A stretch of DNA of 9,259 nt from JBLHGN01 sp047616325 (GTDB lineage Bacteria; Pseudomonadota; Gammaproteobacteria; Pseudomonadales; Cellvibrionaceae). The position numbers and the translations under genes were made by a program. Under the pieces are notes generated by a model that saw only the letters and a program-made list of their open reading frames with translations, was not told the DNA's origin and searched no databases. Each line of letters begins with the position of its first letter. Positions within the stretch are counted from its first letter, which is position 1. Positions 1-6,682 of this stretch are shown in pieces. Location of the stretch: contig JBLHGN010000140.1 in assembly GCA_047616325.1 (NCBI GenBank), positions 1 through 9,259 of the forward strand, given 5' to 3'.

Positions 1-1338
1 CGCGAGCCAATCAAAAGCGACTTTATCATGACTCTCTGGTCCTCCGTGCGGCAGCATAATCGCCGGAAGGTTTTGCAGCTCACTTTGCTTGTGACGTGGG
101 GCAGTAACGAGCAATGGTATTTTCATGCCATCTCTCGCCTTGTAGGAAGTCGCTATAATTGGATGGAGCGTCTCTGAATTAAACGTCGGCCGCTGAGCAC
201 CGATAAAGATCGGAGCTTGCTGACCAGAAATCTTAAAAAAGTCACCGGAAAAAGCCGAACCAGTAACATTAACAATGAGGTGCCGCCAGTCTGGGGATCT
301 ACTGGTAAGAAACACCGACTCGCCTTTAAAAAGTGATTGTATGTCTGCAATTCGCTCAGTTAAGGTCGAATCAAAAAATTCATAGGTGGGAGTAAACCCT
401 GAATAGCGCACACCATGCACGACACGGTTAATATCCGTCAGCAAATAATCGATATCCTTTTGCTCATGACTGAATAACTTGTCTGAAATTTTTCCATCGG
501 CAAGTGACATCTTATAAACCGACTCAAAACCCGTGTCTTCATCCTCTTTAACCAAAACAAGATGCTTGCGATCAGCAGTTATGCCTGATATACCGAACTC
601 TCGAATTTCTGAATCATCAAAATAAATCTCTCGCCATTTATGGCCGTCACGCGCTCGAATTCGGTAGCTATGCGACCTCGGGTTATAACTTTCGACGGCA
701 ATAATCTCGCCATCCTGTCCAACAAAATAATCAATCGCATTTTTTACCCCTTTAGTAGCTATCGTCGGCCGCGCGTTGTCGGTACCCAATGACACTTTCA
801 TTAACATATATTCGGGGGGCCTAGTGGCAAAGCGATTTGATTCCTGTACAAAAGCGGGTATGTAGGCATAGTTTTTATCTTCAGTGACAGCGACAATATT
901 CCCGAGCCCCGTCTGACCGCGGTAAATAACTTCACCTGGAGTTAGCAGCTGACGAAACTTATTTGTAGATACAGAATAAACAAAAGCTGAGCTAACAGCG
1001 AATTTATCTCTAAACCCACTGACCTTCCTTTTCTCTCCTGAAGCCTTAATAATTATTTTATCTTCATCAATAAAATAAATATGTTTTGGGTTGACGTCAG
1101 AAACATCGAAAGCAGCCAAAGTCTTTCTGGCAACAAGATCAATTACTCGGATTAGATCCTTAGAGTTTTTATTCTCTCTAAAAACCAAACGATTTCCCGA
1201 TGGACTAACCGCGACGTGCTGCAGTTCTGTGTTTGCGGCGTATTCGACAAAAGATGGCTTTGCGTGTAGCTGAACCATAACAGTACTTACAAAAAAGTAT
1301 AGACAGGCAACAATTGCCCAGCGAGCGACATAAAACAT
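1..1338 (-). CDS. Secreted S9 (prolyl oligopeptidase-like) peptidase, N-terminal part, runs off left edge
   Basis: The minus frame is open without a stop from ATG at 1336-1338 to the window edge (446 codons). Residues 1-26 look like a Sec signal peptide: a short charged start, a hydrophobic stretch with ACLYFFVSTVMV, and a small-residue cleavage site at LHA/KPSF. Residues of about 30-400 have the strand-rich, Asp/Gly-turn texture of the beta-propeller that precedes the catalytic domain in S9 peptidases. Near residue 400 comes a typical domain entry (YKARDGMKIPLLVTAP), then LPHGGP at 429-434. This HGGP segment is a hallmark of the S9 alpha/beta-hydrolase fold and forms part of the oxyanion region. 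The Ser/Asp/His triad would lie outside the window. S9 enzymes hydrolyse peptides or act as acyl-aminoacyl peptidases; this one is probably periplasmic. A weak GAGA-type ribosome site precedes the start. The family call is firm, the substrate is unknown. Confidence 0.88.
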   Translation of the reverse strand, partial: MFYVARWAIVACLYFFVSTVMVQLHAKPSFVEYAANTELQHVAVSPSGNRLVFRENKNSKDLIRVIDLVARKTLAAFDVSDVNPKHIYFIDEDKIIIKASGEKRKVSGFRDKFAVSSAFVYSVSTNKFRQLLTPGEVIYRGQTGLGNIVAVTEDKNYAYIPAFVQESNRFATRPPEYMLMKVSLGTDNARPTIATKGVKNAIDYFVGQDGEIIAVESYNPRSHSYRIRARDGHKWREIYFDDSEIREFGISGITADRKHLVLVKEDEDTGFESVYKMSLADGKISDKLFSHEQKDIDYLLTDINRVVHGVRYSGFTPTYEFFDSTLTERIADIQSLFKGESVFLTSRSPDWRHLIVNVTGSAFSGDFFKISGQQAPIFIGAQRPTFNSETLHPIIATSYKARDGMKIPLLVTAPRHKQSELQNLPAIMLPHGGPESHDKVAFDWLA

Positions 1339-2247
1339 ATAGAATTCTCTATTAAAATTATTTCAACCCTAGCCAGAAACCCTCGATTGCACGTTAAAAA
1401 ACATTCAGCCGACGGGAAAAAGAAGATCATAGTCCGACACTACCACTAAAAGAACTTCAATAAATCGAAAAACGAGTATGATTAAAATACCGAATTTGAC
1501 TGACTTACGATCAACCAAAACGGAATTATTCTTATGTTTTCAAATTTATGTGGTTTGTACTCAAGAATTTTTGACCCCCGCTCCAGTTTCAGAGTTATTA
1601 TTATTTTACCTGATTTTATTATGTTTCCAATTAGGTTCGTGTAACAATCGCTGTACACCCCACTCAACGATGGTCATCTCATACGAAGATGGCCACCTGA
1701 AAACTCACAACTTCATCAGACCCTCCATCGAAAAATCAAACACCAAAGGTACTCAGCAGTTGCACCTAGCTAATCGTTTATCCATGAGAAAGAATAAACC
1801 CTATCCTTACGCTGCCTGCAACGCACATTGTAGTGAATAGATTACGAATGTCCAGCCAAGCGCCTCGAATGGAATCTAGCTCAATGACATTAAAAAATAG
1901 TCACCCACTAAAACTTAAGACAGTACCGTCCGGATAATCGCAAAAATGTGGGTGATTTCGCAGCGTTTACTATTCTCGTTTTCGCATTGCCAGTGCAGTG
2001 CATCGACTATACGCCTGAGAGTTAAAACCAAATATTGGTCGCGCTGGCGTGACAAATTCTAGTCATTATCGCTGCTTGAAAATAGTTATTCGGATTCACC
2101 AGGAAGGAAATAAACATTAACAAAGAGGGCGTTTTTCTCAACATTCCGTAGTAAAGCGATACTTCAATTTTGACGTGGCATTATCTACTGACACCTCTCA
2201 CCATAACTACAACCTTAAAACTATTTTCCAAAAAAAATAAACTATTT
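1339..2247. other. Gene-free stretch of about 900 bp
   Basis: This AT-rich region lies upstream of the leftward peptidase gene and beyond the end of the leftward GH16 remnant. The longest frames are a 120-codon plus frame (1478-1840) and a 61-codon minus frame (1482-1667). Both have scrambled composition, no recognisable domain and no good ribosome site, and they overlap each other. The peptidase promoter should lie in roughly 1345-1480, but I could not single out convincing -35/-10 boxes. The only other structure noticed is the inverted repeat at 1901-1955. Confidence 0.6.
1901..1955. repeat. 8-bp inverted repeat with long loop
   Basis: TCACCCAC at 1901-1908 is matched by its exact reverse complement GTGGGTGA at 1948-1955, separated by 39 bp. 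No T-run follows on either strand, so it is not a normal terminator. It could be a chance match or the trace of a small palindromic element. Confidence 0.3.
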
Positions 2248-2289
2248 AGCTACAAGCTACAAGCTACAAGCTACAAGCTACAAGCTACA
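2248..2289. repeat. Perfect tandem repeat, 6 x 7 bp (AGCTACA)
   Basis: Six uninterrupted identical copies of AGCTACA fill 42 bp. They lie about 20 bp beyond the terminator of the GH16 remnant and are not inside any recognisable gene. Perfect heptamer arrays change copy number by slipped-strand replication. Since the unit is not a multiple of 3, such an array in a gene would switch reading frame, but no gene can be read across it here. A spacing effect on a neighbouring promoter is possible but unsupported. Confidence 0.95.
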
Positions 2290-2309
2290 TAGAAACCTAA
2301 ATGTCTAAT

Positions 2310-2332
2310 AAAAAACCCGGCTAACGCCGGGC
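2310..2332 (-). terminator. Rho-independent terminator of the GH16 gene remnant
   Basis: Read on the minus strand, GCCCGGC-GTTA-GCCGGG makes a 6-bp GC-only stem with a four-base loop (arms at plus 2316-2321 and 2326-2331). It is followed at once by six T residues (plus 2310-2315). It lies about 45 bp past the ancestral stop at 2378-2380, the right place for the terminator of that gene. A weaker T-run (CTTTT) on the plus side may allow some two-way activity. Confidence 0.85.
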
Positions 2333-2377
2333 TTTTCCTCTTCACTCACGCTTAATAAGAGAGAACATTGCCAGCGA

Positions 2378-3421
2378 TTATTGGTAATACCGCACATAGT
2401 CAACATACACGCGCTGCGGAAACACTCTGGCCCCACCTGGGCTACCCGGCCAATTTCGCCTATGGCCAAGTTCAGCAAAAGAAAGAAATTATTGTGGAAT
2501 TCCTCGGTGCCGTTAACCCCACCAGCAATGTTAGCAGAGTGATACTGAATTCCGCCCATGTAGCAACGAATTTCGTTTGTGTCGCGCTCTACGGCGTATA
2601 CGTGCCAGCCGTTAACATTGACTGAAACCGGCCCGCCATAATTGGCATAGTTACCGTTGTGGTCTTGCCTGTGAATGGTACCCTGAGCCTCTAGGTCGTT
2701 GTTCACGTGCTCCATAACGGATAATGTCGATCTCGTCACATACAGGCCATCCGACTGAACCAATAGTGCTGCCAAGCATCGAAAAGGCTGGCCACCCGCC
2801 TTGCGTCTGCGTGAGACTGATGCGCGCTTCCATACGACCGTAACGATCTTGTGCTTGCCAGCTGAATCCAGTCGTGCAGAGGTGTATTGGCATGCGCCAT
2901 ACCAGCAATTGTAACCGCCCTCTGTCGCGTCTCGAGCACCTGCACGTTACTGCCGACACCGCTGTCAAACTGAATAGAAGCGTTATTGCCGTTGGCATAG
3001 GATTGGAGTCCGTTGTTACCACCCCGTCACTGTTTACTTCAAACGACCAGTTAGCCGAGTTTATAGAGTAGAATTCGTCACCCCAGCTTGCACTAGCACC
3101 TGTACCAGTACCTGTACCTGCTTGGCGAACAATTATCGAAGATACATTATCGTTAAAGCCTTCATTTACAATACAATCATCTACACCGCTTTTAACAATT
3201 TGATGCACCTTGGAAGTTGTCGTCTCGGTAAAGTACCGCTTCGCACCCTGCCGCCACGTGTAGTGACGATGCGTCGTTGTTAACAAAGCCGAAGCCCTGC
3301 AGTGCCCCAAGTTATAGTTACCTTCCGCTAGACCAGTGGACCAACCCGTGTAATTACAGTGCTGGTAGACCGTAGCAGCAGTACCATTACCTTTACCGCC
3401 GCCACCAGTACTAATCCACGC
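2378..3421 (-). pseudogene. Decayed beta/gamma-crystallin + GH16 glycoside hydrolase gene
   Basis: Pieces in all three minus frames join into one protein. First comes a Gly-rich linker, then a beta/gamma-crystallin-like domain (VYQHCNYTGW, ALQGFGFVNNDASSL, NEGFNDNVSSIIVR), a Thr/Gly linker, then GH16 (WGDEFYSINSANWSFE, YGRMEARISL, GGWPAF, EIDI, MEHVNN, GWHVYAVE, FFLLLNLAI, VYVDYVRYYQ-stop). GH16 enzymes cut beta-1,3/1,4-glucans or algal galactans, usually outside the cell. Lesions are estimated near 3306 (-1), 3195, 3021 (-1), 2933 (about -7), 2843 (-1), 2714-2720 (+7, between the catalytic acids of the ExDxxE motif) and 2457 (-1). The usual WPAFWML is changed to WPAFSML. No start codon or signal peptide is present; the 5' end stops at the IS200-type element. 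It cannot make an active enzyme. The family call is strong, the exact substrate is not known. Confidence 0.9.
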
Positions 3422-3426
3422 TCTAG

Positions 3427-3441
3427 CGCCCTAGAAGGGCG
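3427..3441. repeat. IS200-type right-end hairpin
   Basis: CGCCCT-AGA-AGGGCG forms a perfect 6-bp stem with a three-base loop. In IS200/IS605 elements, TnpA recognises such imperfect or perfect subterminal hairpins as single-stranded DNA at each end. Confidence 0.65.
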
Positions 3442-3446
3442 TACTG

Positions 3447-3473
3447 AGAACAGTCCTCTAAGAAGGCTGTTCT
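3447..3473. terminator. Hairpin downstream of tnpA, within the IS
   Basis: AGAACAG (3447-3453) pairs with CTGTTCT (3467-3473), extended by CCT/AGG with one bulged T, giving about 10 bp of stem. It follows the tnpA stop on the minus strand. No clean T-run follows, so it may be a weak terminator or a second right-end structure. Confidence 0.45.
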
Positions 3474-3503
3474 GCGTTATAGTACTTTTATTTCAATTCA
3501 TGA

Positions 3504-3929
3504 TTAAAATTTAAGCTCTAAATTTCGTTCACGCTTTTCTTGATGTTTCACATATTGACGTATCATTTCGGCATTAACACCGACAGTGTCAACACAGTAT
3601 CCTTTCGCCCAAAAATGATTTCCCCAATACGGCTTCTCCTTCAAATCAGAAAACTGCCTGAATGCCTGCAAGGCCGTCTTTCCTTTCAAGGTACCCATTA
3701 ATGTCGAGATCGTGACTTTTGGCGAAACATTCACCAGAAGATGGACGTGATCTGGCTGAATATTCAACTCAGCCAGCTCACAACCCAATCTCTCACGATA
3801 AACGCTTATACTTCTACCTATTTCAAACGCGACTCGACCTGCCAACACCCGATAGCGATACTTCGGCACCCAAACTATGTGATATTGGCAATGCCAGATA
3901 ACGTGCGATAATTTACTAAACCTGCTCAT
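3504..3929 (-). CDS. tnpA: IS200-like Y1 transposase TnpA
   Basis: This 141-residue protein starts MSRFSKLSHVIWHCQYHIVW, the usual IS200 N terminus. The HUH motif is H61-V-H63 (QPDHVHLLVNV) and binds the catalytic metal. The nucleophile is Y126 in IRQYVKHQEKR. Both are intact and the length is normal, so the protein may be active. It catalyses single-stranded 'peel-and-paste' transposition. An upstream in-frame ATG would add 13 residues, but AGGGG at 3937-3941 is 7 nt from the chosen ATG at 3929 and the homology begins there. No tnpB accompanies it. Confidence 0.93.
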   Translation of the reverse strand: MSRFSKLSHVIWHCQYHIVWVPKYRYRVLAGRVAFEIGRSISVYRERLGCELAELNIQPDHVHLLVNVSPKVTISTLMGTLKGKTALQAFRQFSDLKEKPYWGNHFWAKGYCVDTVGVNAEMIRQYVKHQEKRERNLELKF

Positions 3930-3936
3930 GTGCATA

Positions 3937-3941
3937 CCCCT
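3937..3941 (-). promoter_or_regulatory. Ribosome binding site that sets the tnpA start
   Basis: AGGGG on the minus strand is 7 nt upstream of the ATG at 3929. It nearly abuts the ATG at 3935 and lies downstream of the longer start at 3968, so it supports only the shorter protein. Confidence 0.65.
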
Positions 3942-3985
3942 AGATGTGTTGCTTGGCGATAACAACACTAGGATGCATGTGAGTG

Positions 3986-4011
3986 GGTTCTTAAGGCTAG
4001 AGCCTCGAACC
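3986..4011. promoter_or_regulatory. Imperfect hairpin in the tnpA leader
   Basis: GGTTC (3986-3990) pairs with GAACC (4007-4011), and AGGCT (3994-3998) with AGCCT (4001-4005), with small internal bulges and a two-base loop. It sits between the left-end hairpin and tnpA. Known IS200 elements carry leader hairpins that block read-through transcription or translation of tnpA. The same role is inferred here from position alone. Confidence 0.45.
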
Positions 4012-4015
4012 TAGT

Positions 4016-4034
4016 CCACGTCCTATGGACGTGG
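4016..4034. repeat. IS200-type left-end hairpin
   Basis: CCACGTCC-TAT-GGACGTGG forms a perfect 8-bp stem with a three-base loop on the 5' side of tnpA. It matches the short-loop subterminal hairpins bound by TnpA in IS200/IS605 elements. A TTTT follows on the plus strand. Confidence 0.7.
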
Positions 4035-4125
4035 TTTTAATGTCTAATTAAAAAAAACACCTGAAGTCATGTCAAATATAAGCGTTAAAATACAGCACAA
4101 TTCACCAAAGAAAAAAGGCGATACC

Positions 4126-4404
4126 ATGAAAAGAATATTGAGAGCTATATTTTCACCCATCCTAAATATATTCGAAAAGGGGGAAGAGCCTTTTAACTAT
4201 AGCCCGTTGCACAGAAAAATACTGTTAGTTATGACTGTACTATTTATATTTCTCGCAAGTGTTTCACTCTACTTTGCCATTGGTGCAAAAGAATGGGGGG
4301 GGGCTATACCCTTTGTCGTATTTTTGTGCGTGGGTTTGGCGTGTTTGATTATTGGAGGCCTAGGCACAGATAGGGCGGTTGCTAAAATATGGGGGAGCAA
4401 ATAG
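4126..4404 (+). CDS. Small two-helix inner membrane protein, function unknown
   Basis: The 92-residue protein starts with an amphipathic cationic segment (MKRILRAIFSPILNIFEKGE). Two hydrophobic helices follow, at about 31-52 (KILLVMTVLFIFLASVSLYF) and 60-80 (AIPFVVFLCVGLACLIIGGL), and it ends TDRAVAKIWGSK. I recall similar small proteins with a SPLHRKIL-like motif and this tail in other marine gammaproteobacteria, with no known role. A start at 4069 is possible, but its extra 19 residues look non-coding, and a weak AAAAGG precedes 4126. Codons 57-59 contain nine consecutive Gs (4295-4303), where slippage would break the frame. The IS200-type end lies about 90 bp upstream and may have altered its promoter. 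The frame is intact and it is followed by a strong terminator. Confidence 0.75.
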   Translation: MKRILRAIFSPILNIFEKGEEPFNYSPLHRKILLVMTVLFIFLASVSLYFAIGAKEWGGAIPFVVFLCVGLACLIIGGLGTDRAVAKIWGSK

Positions 4405-4422
4405 CTTGCAGAAGGAGAAAAC

Positions 4423-4454
4423 AAAATAGCCAGATTACAAATCTGGCTATTTTT
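4423..4454. terminator. Strong bidirectional terminator
   Basis: AAAATAGCCAGATT (4423-4436) pairs perfectly with AATCTGGCTATTTT (4440-4453) around an ACA loop. This gives a 14-bp stem with T-rich flank on the plus strand and the matching A-rich flank serving the minus strand. It lies between the convergent small membrane gene and the beta-propeller remnant and can serve both. Confidence 0.92.
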
Positions 4455-4477
4455 TATAGCAGGTAAATATAATGCTT

Positions 4478-5011
4478 TTACTTTTTCAGTACAATTTTTC
4501 TAAGGTTTCTGGCGCCCGAAAATTCAGACATGTAGAGCACCCCAGCGTCTTCGTCCGCCACTATACCATTAGGTAGATTCATTTCGGCATTAAACGACTT
4601 TCCGCCTAGCGAGGCTGCAACGCCATCACCCGTAAGCCGTTGAACAATTCCATTGGAAGAAATTTGATACAAGCGGTTTGCAGATTGACCGGTAACGTAA
4701 TAATTTTTTTCAAATTTTATGATGTAAGCAATAGTGGAGGGAACTTCGGCAAAGTTTTAAATATTTCCTTGCAGGTCTATTTTCAACACCTTTTCGGTAA
4801 TGATGTTTGACGCCACAAATATCTGTTCGTCTTCGTCGAAGATAAAACCAAGCGTTCCTAGTAGATCAGGATGAGAGGCGAACGCCTTCTGCTCGCCTAA
4901 GGCATTTAGCCTTGTAATAATAGGTAGGCCACCATCGCTAACGTATAAATTGCCATCGGGACCTTGTGCTATATTAGTGGTGCGCCCCCCTATTTTCGCC
5001 ATCACTTTCAT
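4478..5011 (-). pseudogene. 3' remnant of an NHL/SMP-30-like beta-propeller gene
   Basis: One minus frame runs from about 5011 to the stop at 4478, broken by a TAA at 4757-4759. Reading through that stop, the sequence continues in phase (GNI-stop-NFAEVPSTIAYII). Repeating segments such as IAQGPDGNLYVSDGG, IFDEDEQIFVASN, NYYVTGQSANRLYQI and GIVADEDAGVLYMSEF match the blade pattern of NHL or SMP-30/gluconolactonase-like propellers, which are typically periplasmic or extracellular ligand-binding or lactonase proteins. Only two to four blades remain of the usual five to six, there is no signal peptide, and the 5' end overlaps the FecR remnant out of frame. A large deletion plus a nonsense mutation is the simplest reading. 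The propeller fold is likely, the specific family is uncertain. Confidence 0.75.
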
Positions 5012-5270
5012 TCTTGTTTTTGTTTTCGGTGTCGCTTATCGATAAAGGTTTACCCTCGTAAGCGTCTTCTGGAAGAGCGGCCAGAGCCCCCCAAATATTT
5101 TCGATTTCTTCATATATTTCTCGATGTAAAGGCGATACGTTTAACCACAAACTAAACTCGACCTGAAGCTCATGGGAAGCTTCGTCCACTATTATTTCAG
5201 TAAACCAATAACTTGCCTGCTCTTCAATTTCGTCTCTCAGCACGGAATCACTCTTGACTGATATCGTCAT
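4974..5270 (-). pseudogene. FecR-like anti-sigma regulator, N-terminal domain only
   Basis: Residues of about 16-60 (EEQASYWFTEIIV, FSLWLNVSPLHREIYEEIENIWGAL) match the DUF4880 domain at the cytoplasmic N terminus of FecR-type regulators, which binds the partner ECF sigma factor. Normal FecR proteins are about 300-350 residues, with a transmembrane helix and a periplasmic FecR domain. This one ends at residue 98, after a Lys/Asn/Glu-rich stretch and before any membrane segment. Its last 13 codons overlap the beta-propeller remnant in another frame, next to a six-G run (SDGENRGAHH-stop). The ATG at 5270 is 4 nt after the sigma stop, an operon spacing typical of fecI-fecR pairs. The stub might still be made and bind sigma, but it could not sense an outside signal. 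Confidence 0.8.
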
Positions 5271-5274
5271 AATA

Positions 5275-5766
5275 CTATCCGACCTCGCTCATTTCGGCAC
5301 CCAAAGCACGCTTTATATCAAGCAGCGCCCGAGCAATATGTTTTCGTATCGCTGCCTCGCTTACCCCAGCTCGTTTGGCAATTTCCACATTTGACAGGTT
5401 ATCGAAACGGCTCATTTTCAAATATTTTCGACGCTTTTCCGACATCTCATTCAGGGTGTTATGCACCACATCCAACTCTTGCTGAGCCAAAATAATGCGC
5501 GCGGGATCGTGAATAGTGGCATCTACGGTGGAGTCGTTTATCTGTTCGCCTTGCAGCTCACCAGAAAGATTCGACTTGTCTGACCCATGACCGAATTCTA
5601 CGCCACCCCTGTCTCGGGCTTGAATACGCAAAAGATCAATCGCTTGGTTGCGCGCTATTTGATACAAGTAGGCGCGAGGGTTTTCGATACCACCGACATC
5701 ACTCAACTTTGAAAAGTTGAAAAAGGTTATCTGTACAATAAAAATACATATGGAGATTGGCCTAAT
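5275..5766 (-). pseudogene. FecI-like ECF sigma factor, truncated at the 5' end
   Basis: The late part of sigma region 2 (IVQITFFNFSKL, IENPRAYLYQIARNQAIDLLR) and a complete region 4 (LNEMSEKRRKYLKMSRFDNLSNVEIAKRAGVSEAAIRKHIARALLDIKRAL) are clear. FecI-type sigmas direct RNA polymerase to TonB-receptor or carbohydrate-uptake genes when FecR is triggered. About 30-45 residues of region 2, including the core-binding front, are missing. The open frame begins only at 5766 after a TAA, with no ATG. The first usable start is TTG at 5706, without a Shine-Dalgarno, and it would skip more of region 2. It is followed 4 nt later by the FecR stub. Probably inactive as a sigma factor; residual DNA binding through region 4 cannot be excluded. 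Confidence 0.82.
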
Positions 5767-5831
5767 TTAGAGATTTGTGCATTGGGAGAGCACGGAATGG
5801 CATTAGTGCCGCAGTTAAACCAATAGCTAAG

Positions 5832-6506
5832 CTAGCGTTCACCTCTTTTAAGAAATTCAGTGGGCGCAAGCCTCACGGACTTTTTAAAACGCTTGGAAAA
5901 GTTACGCACCTCTTGATAGACCACTTGTTCCGCTATTTGTGTGATAGACAAACGGGTATAGCTCAATAAATATTGCGTGCGCTGCATGCGCAAAAAAATT
6001 ACCTGTTGCAGAGGGCGGCGGCCAAAACCCTACCGACAAAGGAGGTGCAAATGAGGTGCAGCGTACTGCACCACGCCGCACAAACATTCGACGCTCCAAT
6101 TGGCTTTCAACCCGCTGACAAAGCATATTTAGGCGATTGCTCTCGTGTACAGGCGTATTGGCCGTATCTAAACGTTCATTGAGATACAATTCCAATTGGC
6201 CCAAGGTACAGCTGCGCACACTGTTATTGGGTTCATGGTAGATTAAACTCAGAGCATGGTGCACCGACCCCGACACGCCGCCAACTCCCTAGTTAATAGG
6301 CCCTCGCCGGCCACAGTGAAAATAATTGTATGATTGTCGGGGTTTGCGCGCTGCAGGTGAAACGCACCCACCATGGTGGAAATGCCCACAATTGAATACC
6401 TAAGAATACCCAGAGGCTCTACTTCGGGGACGCTTTTTGAATCGACAAGCTGCTCTCGACACAGAGGCCCAAGCTCGAGAATATCCTGCTATTTTTTGCG
6501 GTGCAT
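5832..6506 (-). pseudogene. Decayed AraC-family transcriptional regulator
   Basis: The N-terminal piece (EPLGILRYSIVGISTMVGAF, FTVAGEGLLTRE) resembles the cupin ligand-binding domain of AraC-type sugar regulators. A middle piece in another frame (RLDTANTPVHESNRLNMLCQ) leads into the DNA-binding domain. The end reads LSITQIAEQVVYQEVRNFSK and RFKKSVRLAPTEF, the second helix-turn-helix and closing motif of the family. The likely ATG at 6506 (MHRKK) meets a TAG at codon 6 (6489-6491). Frame is lost near 6280 and again near 6070, and another TAG sits at 6030-6032. At about 225 codons it is short of the usual 280-300, so part of the cupin is deleted. It stands divergent from the oxygenase/oxidoreductase genes, the classic position for their regulator. 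Clearly non-functional. Confidence 0.88.
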
Positions 6507-6543
6507 AGTATTTTAAGCCTTGGGGAACTTTACATTATGATCG

Positions 6544-6601
6544 TTTTAGATAACTATTTGAGAATATTTTACATAACCCGTGTACGCCAAATAATCTAAA
6601 A
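6544..6601. repeat. 8-bp inverted repeat in the divergent intergenic region
   Basis: TTTTAGAT (6544-6551) and ATCTAAAA (6594-6601) are exact reverse complements, 42 bp apart, and bracket the proposed promoter of the oxygenase gene. They could be operator half-sites left from AraC control, but AraC proteins more often use direct repeats, and AT-rich 8-mers recur by chance. Confidence 0.3.
6568..6597 (+). promoter_or_regulatory. Candidate sigma-70 promoter for the oxygenase operon
   Basis: TTTACA (6568-6573), an 18-bp spacer and TAATCT (6592-6597) resemble the -35/-10 consensus and lie 85 bp before the ATG at 6683. Moderate match only; other AT-rich hexamers are nearby. Confidence 0.35.
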
Positions 6602-6682
6602 TGAATACTATCAGACGCACTAAGATACGTCTTTAGACTGTAAATTTACGCCAAACTTCAATTTTTTGCCTGAGATAAGCCC

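Larger units (their letters stand above)
3427..4034 (-). mobile_element. IS200/IS605-family insertion sequence (IS200-like, tnpA only)
   Basis: A single Y1 (HUH) transposase gene is flanked by short perfect hairpins rather than terminal inverted repeats, which is the layout of IS200-type elements. The left end (gene 5' side) has an 8-bp stem at 4016-4034; the right end has a 6-bp stem at 3427-3441. The limits given are the outer edges of these hairpins. The true ends should lie a few bases further out next to a short target motif that I could not determine, because this family makes no target duplication. It lies directly against the linker of the GH16 gene remnant. Confidence 0.8.

Noticed and set aside
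1478..1840. 120-codon plus-strand open frame
   Set aside because: Low-complexity, Cys/Leu-rich then scrambled composition, no domain, poor ribosome site, and an opposing frame overlaps it. It looks like chance in AT-rich DNA.
2300..2309. AATGTCTAAT shared with 4039-4048, possible element duplication
   Set aside because: Ten-base matches are expected by chance many times in a window of this size, and flanking sequence does not extend the match.
2368..3071. Plus-strand open frames across the GH16 remnant
   Set aside because: They are antisense shadows of recognisable minus-strand hydrolase sequence.
3115..3230. Frameshifts taken as possible programmed recoding or sequencing errors
   Set aside because: There are too many independent lesions of different size, plus a lost key Trp, for recoding. 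Long neighbouring genes are error-free, which argues against poor sequence.
3427..4034. An RNA-guided TnpB/omega-RNA system with the IS element
   Set aside because: No tnpB-like frame is present; the element is the tnpA-only IS200 type.
5775..6182. Plus-strand open frames across the AraC remnant
   Set aside because: They are antisense to clear AraC-family motifs and lack coding features of their own.
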